Origin: Rubrivivax sp.
GTDB lineage: Bacteria; Pseudomonadota; Gammaproteobacteria; Burkholderiales; Burkholderiaceae_C
Reading direction: 5' to 3'
Length of the DNA: 44,087 nt
Assembly (NCBI GenBank): GCA_024641965.1
Contig: JAHECC010000013.1
Coordinates: forward strand, 1 to 44,087
A program made the position numbers and the translations under genes. The stretch's first letter is position 1. Every line of letters starts with the position of its first letter. Below, piece by piece: positions 1 through 10,461 of the stretch. Under the pieces are notes generated by a model. The model was not told the DNA's origin. It made no database searches and was given only the letters and a program-made list of their open reading frames with translations.

Positions 1-74
1 GCGTCCGCGGCATGCATGACCATGCTGCCGGGGGCGATGCTGACCGTCTGGCCGTCGAGGGTCAGTTCGATCAT
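1..74 (-). CDS. nuoG: NADH-quinone oxidoreductase subunit G, N-terminal fragment
   Basis: Only the first 24 codons lie in the window; the gene runs off the left edge. The visible start reads [20 protein letters not shown], the opening beta-grasp of the 2Fe-2S ferredoxin-like domain of the large peripheral-arm subunit of complex I. The ATG (72-74) overlaps the nuoF stop codon in an ATGA arrangement, which indicates translational coupling within the nuo operon. Identity rests mainly on position directly after nuoF and on the short N-terminal match; the cluster-binding cysteines lie outside the window. Confidence 0.85.
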   Translation of the reverse strand, partial: MIELTLDGQTVSIAPGSMVMHAAD

Positions 75-1423
75 GTCGTGGCCACCGGCTGTGCGACGAG
101 GCAGCGCCTGTGCTCGATGTGAAACACGAACTCGTCGCGGAAATGCTTGAGCATGCCGCGCACGGGCAGCGCCGCGGCATCGCCCAGCGCGCAGATGGTG
201 CGGCCCATGATGTTGTCGGACACCGAAGACAGCAGTTCGATGTCCTCCATCTTGCCGTGACCATGCTCGATGCGATCGACCATGCGCCACAGCCAGCCGG
301 TGCCTTCGCGGCAGGGCGTGCACTGGCCGCAGGATTCATGCTGGTAGAAGTAACTCAGCCGCAGCAGGCTCTTCACCATGCAGCGCGTGTCGTCCATGAC
401 GATCACCGCACCCGAGCCGAGCATCGAGCCGGCCTTGGCGATGGCGTCGTAGTCCATCGTGATGTCCATCATGATGTCGGCCGGCAGCACCGGCGCCGAC
501 GAGCCGCCCGGGATCACCGCCTTCAAGCTGCGGCCCGGACGCAGGCCGCCGGCCAGTTCGAGCAACTTGGCGAAAGGCGTACCCAGCGGCACTTCGAAGT
601 TGCCCGGGCGCGCCACGTCGCCGACCACCGAGAAGATCTTCGTTCCGCCGTTGTTCGGCTTGCCGATGGCCAGGTACGGTGCGCCGCCGTTGCGGATGAT
701 CCAAGGCACCGCGGCGAAGGTCTCGGTGTTGTTGATCGTCGTGGGCTTGCCGTACACGCCGAAGCTGGCCGGGAACGGCGGCTTGAAGCGCGGCTGGCCC
801 TTCTTCCCCTCCAGCGATTCGAGCAGTGCGGTCTCTTCGCCGCAGATGTAGGCGCCGAAGCCGTGGAAGGCGTGCAGCTGGAAGTTGAATTCGCTGCCGA
901 GGATCCTGTCGCCCAGATAGCCGGCGGCGCGCGCTTCGCCCAGCGCCTCTTCGAAGCGCTCGTAGACCTCGAAGATCTCGCCGTGGATGTAGTTGTAGGC
1001 CGTGGCCACGCCCATCGCGTAGGCGGCGATGGCCATGCCTTCGATGACGATGTGCGGGTTGTAGGCGAGGATGTCGCGGTCCTTGCAGGTGCCGGGTTCG
1101 CCTTCGTCGGAGTTGCACACCAGGTACTTCGGGCCCTGGTAGTTCTTCGGCATGAAGCTCCACTTCAGGCCTGTCGGGAAGCCCGCGCCGCCGCGGCCGC
1201 GCAGGCCCGAGGTCTTGACCTCGGCGATGACCTGCTCGGGTGTCATGCCCGCGCCGCCGTCCAGGCCGAGAATCTTGCGCAGCGCCTGGTAGCCGCCGCG
1301 CGCTTCGTAGTCCTTCAAGCGCCAGTTGCTGCCATCGAGGCCGTCATAGATCTGCGCGCCGATGTGCCGGCCGTGGAAGCAGGTCTCGCGGCCGCTGGTC
1401 TTGAACTTGGAGAGATCCAACAT
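71..1423 (-). CDS. nuoF: NADH-quinone oxidoreductase subunit F (NADH- and FMN-binding)
   Basis: The 450-residue product is the NADH dehydrogenase subunit of complex I; it binds NADH and FMN and carries Fe-S cluster N3, passing electrons to NuoE/NuoG on the cytoplasmic side of the inner membrane. The glycine-rich FMN/NADH loop [10 protein letters not shown] is at about residues 76-85. N3 ligands are visible as C365-x2-C368-x2-C371 with a fourth cysteine at 411. I chose the ATG at 1423 (MLDLSKFK) because the 17 upstream in-frame codons derive from the repeat-like spacer. The stop overlaps the nuoG start. The 82-base gap to nuoE is filled by a GC-rich repeat. Confidence 0.97.
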   Translation of the reverse strand: MLDLSKFKTSGRETCFHGRHIGAQIYDGLDGSNWRLKDYEARGGYQALRKILGLDGGAGMTPEQVIAEVKTSGLRGRGGAGFPTGLKWSFMPKNYQGPKYLVCNSDEGEPGTCKDRDILAYNPHIVIEGMAIAAYAMGVATAYNYIHGEIFEVYERFEEALGEARAAGYLGDRILGSEFNFQLHAFHGFGAYICGEETALLESLEGKKGQPRFKPPFPASFGVYGKPTTINNTETFAAVPWIIRNGGAPYLAIGKPNNGGTKIFSVVGDVARPGNFEVPLGTPFAKLLELAGGLRPGRSLKAVIPGGSSAPVLPADIMMDITMDYDAIAKAGSMLGSGAVIVMDDTRCMVKSLLRLSYFYQHESCGQCTPCREGTGWLWRMVDRIEHGHGKMEDIELLSSVSDNIMGRTICALGDAAALPVRGMLKHFRDEFVFHIEHRRCLVAQPVATT

Positions 1424-1505
1424 CAATGCCCGCCCGGCCGCCCGAAGGGCATTGAGCGCCCCCCTGGGGGGCAATGAACGAAGTGAGTGAGGGGGCCCAT
1501 TTGCT
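1424..1505. repeat. GC-rich palindromic intergenic repeat between nuoE and nuoF
   Basis: The whole spacer is low-complexity palindromic sequence. It holds a GCCCCCCAGGGGGGC palindrome on the minus strand, followed by a GCCCTTCGGGC hairpin, and flanked by a CTCACTCACTTCGTTC-type stretch. This is the style of multi-copy intergenic elements I recall from Burkholderiales genomes. It contributes no credible codons to nuoF. The hairpins could act as mRNA stability or partial attenuation elements inside the operon; that role is inference. Confidence 0.6.
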
Positions 1506-2003
1506 CTAGTTGCTTTCCGCGGCGTTCGCCTTGAGCACGTCGATCAGCTGATCGAGGCGTTCGTCGTCCATGTAGCTGAGCATCTCGCGGTCGTTGACCA
1601 GCATCACCGGCGCGTCGGCACACGCGCCCAGGCACTCGCTGGGCTGCACGGTGAACACGCCATCGGCCGTACTGCCGTAGGGCTCGACGCCGAGCTTCTT
1701 GCACACGTGCTGCAGCGCGGTCTCGCCGTCGCGCAACTGGCACGGCAGGTTGGTGCAGACATTGAGCTTGAAACGGCCCACCGGCTGCTGGTTGTACATG
1801 TTGTAGAAGGTGGTGACCTCGTGCACCGCGATCGGTGCCATGCCCAGATAGGCGGCCACCGCGTTCTCGGCCTCGGCCGACACGTGGCCTTGCTCGTGCT
1901 GCACGATCGACAGGCAGGCCATCACCGCGGACTGCTTTTGCTCGGGCGGATACTTGGCCACTTCCTTCGCGAAGCGCGCCTGGGTTTGCTCGGAGAACTT
2001 CAT
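1506..2003 (-). CDS. nuoE: NADH-quinone oxidoreductase subunit E (2Fe-2S)
   Basis: The 165-residue subunit of the complex I peripheral arm carries the off-pathway 2Fe-2S cluster N1a. Thioredoxin-like fold ligands are visible as C83-x4-C88 and C124-x3-C128 (CTNLPC and CLGAC). The N-terminal helical domain is about residues 1-75 and contains the usual [10 protein letters not shown]-type segment. The ATG at 2003 overlaps the nuoD stop (ATGA), so translation is coupled to nuoD. Length is normal for bacterial NuoE. Confidence 0.97.
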   Translation of the reverse strand: MKFSEQTQARFAKEVAKYPPEQKQSAVMACLSIVQHEQGHVSAEAENAVAAYLGMAPIAVHEVTTFYNMYNQQPVGRFKLNVCTNLPCQLRDGETALQHVCKKLGVEPYGSTADGVFTVQPSECLGACADAPVMLVNDREMLSYMDDERLDQLIDVLKANAAESN

Positions 2004-3253
2004 CGATCGATCTCGCCGAAGACGATGTCCATGGTGCCGATGATGGCGACGGCGTCGGCGATCATGTGGCCGCGCGCCATCTCGTCAAGCGCCGCCAGGT
2101 GCGGGAATCCGGGCGGGCGGATCTTCAGCCGGTAAGGCTTGTTCGCTCCGTCGCTGACGATGTAGATGCCGAACTCGCCCTTAGGGTGTTCCACCGCCGC
2201 ATAGGCCTCGCCCTCGGGCACATGCATGCCTTCGGTGAAGAGCTTGAAGTGGTGGATCAACTCCTCCATGTTGGCCTTCATGTCCACGCGCGAAGGCGCC
2301 GCCACCTTGTGGTTGTCGGTGATCACCGGTCCCGGGTGGGTGCGCAGCCAATCGACGCACTGCTTGATGATGCGATTGCTCTGGCGCATTTCCTCGACAC
2401 GCACCAGATAGCGATCGTAGGTGTCGCCGTGGGTGCCGACCGCGATGTCGAAGTCCATGCGCTCGTAGACATCGTAGGGCTGCGTCTTGCGCAGATCCCA
2501 CTCGACACCGGAGCCGCGCAGCATCGGGCCGGTAAACCCGAGATTCATCGCACGCTCGGGCGTGACCACGCCGATGCCGACGGTGCGCTGCTTCCAGATG
2601 CGGTTGTCGGTGAGCAGCGTTTCGTACTCATCGACGTAGGCGGGGAAGCGCTGCGCGAAAGAGTCGATGAAATCAAGCAGGCTGCCGCTGCGCGTGTCGT
2701 TGAGCGCGTCGATCGCCTTCTGGTTCTTGATGCGCGACACTTTGTACTGCGGCATCGAATCCGGAAGGTCGCGGTAAACGCCGCCCGGGCGGAAGTAGGC
2801 GGCGTGCATGCGCGCACCCGACACCGCCTCGTACATGTCGAACAAATCTTCCCGCTCGCGGAAGCAGTAGATGAGGATGTTCATCGCGCCGCAGTCGATG
2901 CCGTGCGCCCCCAACCACAGCAGGTGGTTCAGCAGCCGAGTGATCTCCGAGAACATCACGCGGATGTACTGCGCGCGTTCGGGCACCTCGATGCCCAGCA
3001 GTTTCTCGATCGCCAGGCAGTAGGCGTGCTCGTTGCACATCATCGAGACGTAATCCAGCCGGTCCATGTAGGGCAGGCTCTGTATGAAGGTCTTGCTCTC
3101 GGCCAGCTTTTCGGTGGCGCGGTGCAGCAGCCCGATGTGTGGGTCGGCGCGCTGAATGACCTCGCCGTCGAGTTCGAGCACCAGGCGCAGCACGCCGTGC
3201 GCGGCCGGATGCTGCGGCCCGAAATTGAGCGTGTAATTCTTGATCTCAGCCAT
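2000..3253 (-). CDS. nuoD: NADH-quinone oxidoreductase subunit D (49 kDa, quinone site)
   Basis: The 417-residue product is the Ni-Fe-hydrogenase-like 49-kDa subunit that forms the quinone-binding pocket with NuoB. The diagnostic N-terminus [18 protein letters not shown] is present just after the chosen ATG at 3253 (MAEIKNYT). Upstream in-frame codons belong to the repeat-filled spacer and are not protein-like, so a longer start is rejected. The C-terminus ends in the usual DIVFGEIDR. The gene overlaps nuoE by 4 bases. Confidence 0.97.
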   Translation of the reverse strand: MAEIKNYTLNFGPQHPAAHGVLRLVLELDGEVIQRADPHIGLLHRATEKLAESKTFIQSLPYMDRLDYVSMMCNEHAYCLAIEKLLGIEVPERAQYIRVMFSEITRLLNHLLWLGAHGIDCGAMNILIYCFREREDLFDMYEAVSGARMHAAYFRPGGVYRDLPDSMPQYKVSRIKNQKAIDALNDTRSGSLLDFIDSFAQRFPAYVDEYETLLTDNRIWKQRTVGIGVVTPERAMNLGFTGPMLRGSGVEWDLRKTQPYDVYERMDFDIAVGTHGDTYDRYLVRVEEMRQSNRIIKQCVDWLRTHPGPVITDNHKVAAPSRVDMKANMEELIHHFKLFTEGMHVPEGEAYAAVEHPKGEFGIYIVSDGANKPYRLKIRPPGFPHLAALDEMARGHMIADAVAIIGTMDIVFGEIDR

Positions 3254-3442
3254 ATGCCACCATGCCGGCGCACCAATGCTCCGCCGAACGGTCCCCGCGG
3301 AACCGGCTTTGCCGGGCCGCCAGTGGCGCCCCCCGCGGGGATGAACCCGGACGAGAGACAGTCCCTGCGGACTGTGTCTCGCCTGCGAAGGCCAGCTGGC
3401 ATGCATGCCGGGCGGCGAGGCGCAGCCGCTTCGGGGGGGTCG
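3254..3442. repeat. Mosaic palindromic repeat patch between nuoC and nuoD
   Basis: The 189-base gap is unusually long for a nuo operon and is built of imperfect palindromes. These include a GAGACACAGTCC/GGGACTGTCTC hairpin (about 3352-3382), a CCCCGCGGGG core, CCGGTTCCGCGG, GCATGCATGC and a run CCCCCCCGAAGCGGCTGCGCC (minus-strand sense). Short reading frames cross it, but their amino-acid content is arginine/alanine shadow and differs from any Nuo subunit. It looks like one or more inserted intergenic repeat units of the kind common in Burkholderiales. Any effect on the stoichiometry of NuoC and NuoD is speculation. Confidence 0.6.
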
Positions 3443-4042
3443 TCATTGCAAGCCACCGTAGTTGTCTTCGCGCACCACGCGTGGCGTGATCTCACGCGGC
3501 TCGATCGTCACCGGCTGGTAGATCACGCGCTGCGTCTGCGCGTCGTAGCGCATCTCGACATGGCCTGTAGTCGGGAAGTCCTTGCGCATCGGGTGGCCGA
3601 TGAAGCCGTAGTCGGTGAGGATGCGGCGCAGGTCGAGATGGCCGTCGAAGACGATGCCGTACATGTCGAAAGCCTCGCGCTCGAACCAGTTGGCCGCAGA
3701 CCAGATCTCGTTGACCGACGCTACCACCGGCAACTCGTCGTCGGGTGCGAACACCTTGAGCCGCAGGCGCCAGTTGTGCTCGATCGACAGCAGGTGCAAC
3801 ACCACGCAGTAACGCGAACCGTCCCGCGGCTGGTCCTTGTAGCTGGAATAGTCCAGCCCGCACAGGTCGATCAGCATCTGGAAACGCAGATCGGTGTGGT
3901 CGCGCAGATACAACGCCGCATCCAGATAGTCTTCAGCCGCCACCGTGACAGTGATCTCGCCGCGCTCGCGTTTGAAGGCCCGCAGCTTCGGGCCGAACAC
4001 AGTTTCGAGCCTGGCCTGCAGTTGGTCGAGTTTGAGGGTCAT
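3443..4042 (-). CDS. nuoC: NADH-quinone oxidoreductase subunit C (30 kDa)
   Basis: The 199-residue peripheral-arm subunit of complex I contacts NuoD and NuoI and carries no cofactor. The family signature around [21 protein letters not shown] (here [18 protein letters not shown]) and [19 protein letters not shown] is clear. It is a separate gene here, not the NuoCD fusion of enterobacteria, which fits a betaproteobacterium. The C-terminus ends NYGGLQ. It lies 33 bases after nuoB and is followed by the long repeat-filled gap before nuoD. Confidence 0.97.
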   Translation of the reverse strand: MTLKLDQLQARLETVFGPKLRAFKRERGEITVTVAAEDYLDAALYLRDHTDLRFQMLIDLCGLDYSSYKDQPRDGSRYCVVLHLLSIEHNWRLRLKVFAPDDELPVVASVNEIWSAANWFEREAFDMYGIVFDGHLDLRRILTDYGFIGHPMRKDFPTTGHVEMRYDAQTQRVIYQPVTIEPREITPRVVREDNYGGLQ

Positions 4043-4075
4043 CGGTGGCGTCAGCGGCGTTCTTTTGGTTGTTCT

Positions 4076-4552
4076 TCAGCGCGCAATCGTGTTCTCGCGA
4101 CGGATCTTGTTCTGCAGCTGCAGGATGCCGTAGAGCAGCGCCTCGGCCGTGGGCGGGCAGCCCGGCACGTAGACATCTACCGGCACGATGCGGTCGCAGC
4201 CCCGCACCACTGAGTAGCTGTAATGGTAGTAACCGCCGCCGTTGGCGCACGAGCCCATGCTCAGCACCCAGCGCGGTTCGGCCATCTGATCGTAGACCTT
4301 GCGCAGCGCCGGCGCCATCTTGTTGCACAGCGTGCCGGCGACGATCATCAGGTCGCTTTGACGCGGGCTGGGCCGAAAGAGCATGCCGAAACGATCGATG
4401 TCGTAGCGTGCCGCGCCGGCATGCATCATCTCCACGGCGCAACAGGCCAAGCCGAAGGTCATCGGCCACAGCGAGCCGGTCTTCGACCAGTTGATCAGCT
4501 TGTCCACCGAGGTGGTGACGAAGCCTTCCTTGAGTACACCTTCGATGCCCAT
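4076..4552 (-). CDS. nuoB: NADH-quinone oxidoreductase subunit B (cluster N2)
   Basis: The 158-residue subunit carries the terminal 4Fe-4S cluster N2, which reduces quinone. Ligands are visible: the adjacent pair C37-C38 in [13 protein letters not shown]102 in [12 protein letters not shown] and C132 in VPGCPPT. The ATG at 4552 (MGIEGVLK) gives the usual length. The ORF opens 13 codons further upstream, but that segment overlaps the nuoA 3' end and lacks family resemblance. A short AAGAG Shine-Dalgarno lies just upstream inside the end of nuoA. Confidence 0.97.
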   Translation of the reverse strand: MGIEGVLKEGFVTTSVDKLINWSKTGSLWPMTFGLACCAVEMMHAGAARYDIDRFGMLFRPSPRQSDLMIVAGTLCNKMAPALRKVYDQMAEPRWVLSMGSCANGGGYYHYSYSVVRGCDRIVPVDVYVPGCPPTAEALLYGILQLQNKIRRENTIAR

Positions 4553-4560
4553 GCTCTTGG

Positions 4561-4920
4561 TCACTCCCAGTCGAGAGCGCCCTTCTTCCATTCGTAGACG
4601 AAGCCCACCACCAGGATGGTGAGGAAGATCATCATGGCCCAGAAACCTGACGGTCCGATTTCACGCAGGGCCACCGCCCAGGGAAACAGGAACGCGATTT
4701 CCAGATCGAACAGGATGAACAGGATGGCCACCAGGTAGTAGCGCACGTCGAACTTCATGCGTGCATCTTCGAAGGCCTCGAAGCCGCATTCGTAGGGCGA
4801 GTTCTTCGCCGCATCGGGCCGGTTCGGACCGAGCACGAAACCGATGACCTGTGGCGCGATGCCGACACCCACACCCACGAGGATGAATAGGATGACAGGC
4901 AGGTACGGTTGCAGGTCCAT
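4561..4920 (-). CDS. nuoA: NADH-quinone oxidoreductase subunit A (membrane arm)
   Basis: The 119-residue integral membrane subunit is the first gene of the complex I operon. Three hydrophobic segments are visible at about residues 8-30, 63-82 and 91-108. The conserved loop [21 protein letters not shown] lies between TM1 and TM2. It is followed at 8 bases by nuoB. The operon promoter is not obvious; the 151 bases between nuoA and the upstream tRNA-Leu (4921-5071) hold no ORF and no clear -10/-35 pair, so transcription may start upstream of the tRNA. Confidence 0.97.
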   Translation of the reverse strand: MDLQPYLPVILFILVGVGVGIAPQVIGFVLGPNRPDAAKNSPYECGFEAFEDARMKFDVRYYLVAILFILFDLEIAFLFPWAVALREIGPSGFWAMMIFLTILVVGFVYEWKKGALDWE

Positions 4921-5071
4921 GGTATCGGTCGTCAGGGTCGGTGGCCTTCCGTGAACATGCCGCAGATTGCCGGGCAGCAGGCTCGACGGCCAGTGACGGT
5001 TGGGATGGAAGGCTTGTTGCAGGCTGCGATGAGTGCCTTCAAGGCCTATCGCCGCACAATCGTTTCCTTGC

Positions 5072-5156
5072 TGGTGCCGACGGCGAGACTCGAACTCGCA
5101 CAGCTTTCGCCACTACCCCCTCAAGATAGCGTGTCTACCAATTTCACCACGTCGGC
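5072..5156 (-). tRNA. tRNA-Leu, anticodon GAG
   Basis: An 85-base cloverleaf on the minus strand. The acceptor stem GCCGACG pairs with CGTCGGC, followed by discriminator A and an encoded CCA (5072-5074). The D arm contains AATTGGTAGA. The anticodon stem CTATC/GGTAG encloses the loop TTGAGGG with anticodon GAG at 5120-5122, reading CUC/CUU. The long variable arm (GGCGAAAGCTG region) is typical of class II tRNAs. The T arm is GCGAG-TTCGAGT-CTCGC. It sits between secG and nuoA on the same strand, a gene order seen in betaproteobacteria. Confidence 0.97.
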
Positions 5157-5211
5157 GCAGTCGTCATTGCAATCGGGTGACGTGAGGAAATGACACCCTT
5201 ATCAACCCGCA

Positions 5212-5217
5212 ATTCTA
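5212..5217 (-). promoter_or_regulatory. Possible -10 box upstream of tRNA-Leu/nuo
   Basis: Minus-strand TAGAAT about 56 bases upstream of the tRNA-Leu 5' end fits a sigma70 -10 element. No good -35 is visible at 16-18 bases. It lies in the 142-base gap between secG and the tRNA, where nothing else is recognisable. If real, it would drive tRNA-Leu and possibly read into nuo. Confidence 0.3.
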
Positions 5218-5298
5218 GCTGCAATTGACCCCCTGCCCGATGCGGTGGCAACACGGTGCTGCGCGTTCAACAACACGCTTGGGCCCAAGACCCGCGCT

Positions 5299-5721
5299 CT
5301 ACTTGCCGGCGCTGGCAGCAGGGACAACGGGCGCCGGCGCAGGGATGGCGGCAGGCACACCCAACGGCGCCGAGGCCACCGGCGCAACCCCGGGAATGAC
5401 CGCGGCATCCGCAGTCGCACTGGCCGCCGGTGCCGCGCGGTCGAGCACGCTGCCTCCGCTGGTCAGCGAGGTGCTGGCACCACCGGCATTGGACAGCAAG
5501 GCCAGTGCCAGGGTGCAGGCAAAGAACACGGCAGCGCATGCAGCCGTCGAACGCGACAGGAAGTTCGCGCTGCCGCTCGCACCGAACAGGCTGCCCGACG
5601 CGCCGCTGCCGAAGGATGCACCCATGTCGGCGCCCTTGCCGTGCTGGATCAGCACGAGGCCGATCATGGTCAGCGCAGCGAGCAACTGAAGTGCGTGAAT
5701 GACGGTGATCCAGATCTGCAT
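5299..5721 (-). CDS. secG: Protein translocase subunit SecG
   Basis: This small membrane partner of SecYE assists SecA-driven protein export across the inner membrane. Of 140 residues, the first 78 match the family: TM1 about 3-21, the loop with the conserved LIQHGKGADMGASFGSG segment, and TM2 about 57-76. The last ~60 residues are an Ala/Pro/Val-rich low-complexity tail, common but variable in betaproteobacterial SecG and probably periplasmic. It is downstream of tpiA (40-base gap), the widely conserved tpiA-secG order. Confidence 0.95.
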   Translation of the reverse strand: MQIWITVIHALQLLAALTMIGLVLIQHGKGADMGASFGSGASGSLFGASGSANFLSRSTAACAAVFFACTLALALLSNAGGASTSLTSGGSVLDRAAPAASATADAAVIPGVAPVASAPLGVPAAIPAPAPVVPAASAGK

Positions 5722-5761
5722 GTTGGGGTCGATTCGGGATGGTTGGAGTCGATGGGCGCGT

Positions 5762-6508
5762 TCAGCCGGCCGCGCGGCAGATGGCCACGAAGTCCACGGC
5801 CTTCAGGGCAGCGCCGCCCACCAGGGCGCCATCGATGTCGGGCTTGGCAAACAGCGCGGCCGCGTTGTCCGGCTTGACGCTGCCGCCATAGAGGAGCTTC
5901 ATCTGCTCGGCACGCGGCGTGGCGGCCTGCAATTGCGCACGCAACAGCTGATGCACCTCCTGGGCCTGCTCGGGCGTTGCGCTCAGGCCCGTGCCGATGG
6001 CCCATACCGGCTCGTAGGCCACCACCATCTCGGACACGCAGTGCGCCAGCGTATGGATCACGGCCGAGAGCTGGCGCTTGACAACACCGGCGGTCTCGCC
6101 GGCTTCGCGCTGGGCCAGCGTTTCGCCGACGCACACGATCGGCGTCACGCCCTGCCCGAGGGCCGCCAGCGCCTTGTCGGCCACGAGCTGGTCGCTTTCG
6201 CCATGCATGGCGCGACGCTCGGAATGACCGACGATGGCGAAGCGGCAGCCGAGCTCGGCCAGCATCGTCGACGACACCTCACCGGTGTAGGCCCCTTGCT
6301 TGTGCGCCGAACAGTCCTGCGCGCCCCAGCGGATGTCGCTGTCGATCAGGCTCAGTGCCGTGGCCGGCAGGTACGGGAAAGGCACACACACCGCCACGTC
6401 GGCGGCAAAGGGTCGCGCAGCCATGATGCCGGACAGCAGTTCGGCATTGGCAGGATGGCTGCCGTGCATCTTCCAGTTGCCCACCACGAGTTTGCGTCTT
6501 GCGCTCAT
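5762..6508 (-). CDS. tpiA: Triosephosphate isomerase
   Basis: The 248-residue TIM-barrel glycolytic enzyme interconverts dihydroxyacetone phosphate and glyceraldehyde 3-phosphate. Catalytic residues are visible: N11 and K13 in VGNWKMHG, H95 in IVGHSERR, and E166 in AYEPVWAIGTG. The phosphate-gripping LLYGGSVKPDNA and GALVGGAAL motifs are present. The ATG at 6508 (MSARRKLVVG) is preferred over an in-frame start four codons upstream because it overlaps the stop codon of the oxidoreductase (ATGA) and matches the family N-terminus. Confidence 0.97.
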   Translation of the reverse strand: MSARRKLVVGNWKMHGSHPANAELLSGIMAARPFAADVAVCVPFPYLPATALSLIDSDIRWGAQDCSAHKQGAYTGEVSSTMLAELGCRFAIVGHSERRAMHGESDQLVADKALAALGQGVTPIVCVGETLAQREAGETAGVVKRQLSAVIHTLAHCVSEMVVAYEPVWAIGTGLSATPEQAQEVHQLLRAQLQAATPRAEQMKLLYGGSVKPDNAAALFAKPDIDGALVGGAALKAVDFVAICRAAG

Positions 6509-7500
6509 GTCGACCCCCAATTCAGAACGATCTTGCCCACATGCACGCTCGACTCCATCAGCGCGTGCGCCTGCGCTGCCTGCGCGGCGGGAAACACCTT
6601 GTAGATCACCGGCTTGATCTTGCCGGCCTCGATGCGCGGCCAGACCTGCTCGCGCAGTTCCTGCGCGATCACCGCCTTGTAGGCCACCGACCTCGGACGC
6701 AGCGTGCTGCCGATGATCGACAAGCGCTTACGCAGCACCGAACCCATGTCGATCGTGGCCTTGGTGCCACCCTGCACCGCGATCACCGCGATGCGACCGT
6801 CGTCGGCCACGCATTCGATCTCTCGCGCCACGTAGTCGCCTGCCACCATGTCGAGCACCACGTCGACACCCCTGCCCTTGGTCAGCGCCTTGACTTCGGC
6901 CACGAAGTCCTGCGTCTTGTAGTTGATGGCGTGATCGGCACCTTCGGCCAGACAGGCGACGCATTTCTCGTCGCTGCCGGCGGTGACGATGACTTCCACG
7001 CCGATGGCCTTGGCCAGGTGGATCGCAGCCACGCCGATGCCGCTGGAGCCGCCTTGCACGAGCAGCGTCTCGCCGGTCTTCAGCCGCGCGTTCTGGAACA
7101 CGTTCTGCCAAACGGTGAAGAAGGTCTCGGGCAAGGCCGCAGCTTCGATGTCGCTCAGGCCCTTGGGCACCGGCAGGCACTGGCCTGCAGGCGCCACGCA
7201 CAACTGCGCATAGCCGCCGCCGGCCACCAGCGCGCAGACGCGGTCGCCGATCTTCAGCCCCGTTGCGGCCAGGTCGGTGACCGAACCGGCCGCCACCGTG
7301 CCGGCGATTTCCAGGCCCGGCAGATCGGACACACCCGGTGGCATCGGGTACAGACCCTTGCGCTGCAGCACGTCGGGGCGGTTGACACCTGACGCGCTGA
7401 CCTTGATCAGCAACTCGCCGGCCTTGGGCACCGGGTCCGGCCGTTCGGTCGGCACCAGCACTTCAGGGCCGCCGGGCTGCTTGATTTCAATGGCTTGCAT
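6505..7500 (-). CDS. NAD(P)H-quinone oxidoreductase, zinc-free MDR family (PIG3/QOR type)
   Basis: The 331-residue medium-chain dehydrogenase/reductase resembles the PIG3-type quinone oxidoreductases that reduce quinones with NADPH. The N-terminal GroES-like domain includes ASGVNRPDVLQRKGLYP. The Rossmann nucleotide-binding motif is LLVQGGSSGIGVAAIHLA. The structural zinc cysteine cluster of alcohol dehydrogenases is absent. The ATG at 7500 (MQAIEIKQ) is chosen; the 17 codons upstream are spacer. It lies between pnp (47 bases) and tpiA (4-base overlap), so it is probably co-transcribed with them. The physiological substrate is unknown. Confidence 0.88.
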   Translation of the reverse strand: MQAIEIKQPGGPEVLVPTERPDPVPKAGELLIKVSASGVNRPDVLQRKGLYPMPPGVSDLPGLEIAGTVAAGSVTDLAATGLKIGDRVCALVAGGGYAQLCVAPAGQCLPVPKGLSDIEAAALPETFFTVWQNVFQNARLKTGETLLVQGGSSGIGVAAIHLAKAIGVEVIVTAGSDEKCVACLAEGADHAINYKTQDFVAEVKALTKGRGVDVVLDMVAGDYVAREIECVADDGRIAVIAVQGGTKATIDMGSVLRKRLSIIGSTLRPRSVAYKAVIAQELREQVWPRIEAGKIKPVIYKVFPAAQAAQAHALMESSVHVGKIVLNWGST

Positions 7501-7547
7501 GCTCGCTCCTCGGCACTGCCACCGAGGCCACGGCCCCGGCCCAGCGT

Positions 7548-9818
<2,271 letters not shown>

Positions 9819-9895
9819 AGATAGTTCTCCGGTTCGGATGCGGCACGCTTGGGTTGGTGCCATTGACCTGGAGCGGGCTTCCCTCGACGGCATGC

Positions 9896-9933
9896 CATTC
9901 CAGCGACGCCAGCACGTGTGCGTCGGTGGAATG
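9896..9933 (-). promoter_or_regulatory. pnp leader stem-loop (possible RNase III/PNPase autoregulatory hairpin)
   Basis: CATTCCA (9896-9902) pairs with TGGAATG (9927-9933) and CGACGC (9904-9909) pairs with GCGTCG (9920-9925). This makes a 13-pair stem with a single mismatch and a 10-base loop. It lies 78-115 bases upstream of the pnp start in the rpsO-pnp spacer (9819-10016), which holds no ORF. In E. coli the pnp leader hairpin is cleaved by RNase III and then degraded by PNPase to repress its own synthesis; an equivalent role here is inferred from position and structure. Confidence 0.6.
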
Positions 9934-10016
9934 ACAAAGCAGCGTCTGACAAGTGCCCGGCTCCAAACAGCCCGCGCGGCAGATTCCACACAGGCTCTCG
10001 GACGTTCATCGTGGAA

Positions 10017-10286
10017 TTACTTGCGCAGGCCGAGCTTGGCGATCAACGCGGTGTAGCGCTCGGCGTCCTTGTCCTTCAGGTAGGTCAGCAGACGCTTGCG
10101 CTGGTTGACCATCTTCAGCAGGCCGCGGCGGCCATGATGGTCCTTCAGGTGCAGCTTGAAGTGCGGGGTGAGCTGGTTGATGCGCGCGGTGAGCAAGGCC
10201 ACCTGCACCTCCGGCGAACCGGTGTCCGACGCGCCACGCGCGTTGTCCTTGATGATTTCTGCGACTTGCGCGCCTGCCATGGTCAT
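10017..10286 (-). CDS. rpsO: 30S ribosomal protein S15
   Basis: At 89 residues the product has exactly the family length. S15 binds 16S rRNA early in assembly of the small-subunit platform. The diagnostic core [20 protein letters not shown] and [18 protein letters not shown] are present. The ATG at 10286 is chosen over the second ATG two codons later because it gives 89 residues and has an AAGGA Shine-Dalgarno six bases upstream. No U-tract terminator follows, so read-through into pnp is likely. An ATTCCAC/GTGGAAT pair (9983-9989 with 10011-10017) brackets the stop codon. Confidence 0.98.
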   Translation of the reverse strand: MTMAGAQVAEIIKDNARGASDTGSPEVQVALLTARINQLTPHFKLHLKDHHGRRGLLKMVNQRKRLLTYLKDKDAERYTALIAKLGLRK

Positions 10287-10287
10287 G

Positions 10288-10311
10288 GGATTTCCTTGAG
10301 TGTGGGAAACC
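10288..10311 (-). promoter_or_regulatory. rpsO translation-initiation hairpin covering the Shine-Dalgarno
   Basis: TTTCC (10291-10295) pairs with GGAAA (10305-10309), extended by GG/CC pairs (10288-10289 with 10310-10311) across a one-base bulge. On the minus strand this hairpin contains the AAGGA ribosome-binding site of rpsO. A second, perfect 7-bp inverted repeat CGGTTTC/GAAACCG (10348-10354 with 10378-10384) lies further up the leader. S15 is known to repress its own mRNA through leader structures in several bacteria; these hairpins are candidates for that control. Confidence 0.45.
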
Positions 10312-10455
10312 GCCTGTTCCATGGCGCCCATGCTGCGGCGCTGGAGACGGTTTCCGGTTCGACTTGCGACTACAGGTGAAACCGACCCGTAGCGTGCTGT
10401 TTCGTGCTGCCACTTCGCCACCCACGGCATGGGGCCGAGGCGACAAAGACTTGGA

Positions 10456-10461
10456 ATTATA
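10456..10461 (-). promoter_or_regulatory. rpsO promoter -10 box
   Basis: A perfect minus-strand TATAAT overlaps the TAA stop codon of the upstream aminotransferase gene. The predicted start would be near 10449, giving an rpsO leader of about 160 bases. No convincing -35 is seen within the GC-rich coding end of the aminotransferase. The 170-base spacer otherwise holds only the leader hairpins. Confidence 0.5.

Noticed and set aside
3352-3382. GAGACACAGTCC/GGGACTGTCTC hairpin as a nuo terminator
   Set aside because: No T-tract follows on the minus strand and the gene order demands read-through, so it is listed as part of a repeat patch instead.
1835-4213. 792-codon open frame on the plus strand opposite nuoB-nuoE
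   Set aside because: It is antisense to well-supported Nuo genes and has shadow composition (His/Arg/Asp/Val-rich) expected from high GC.
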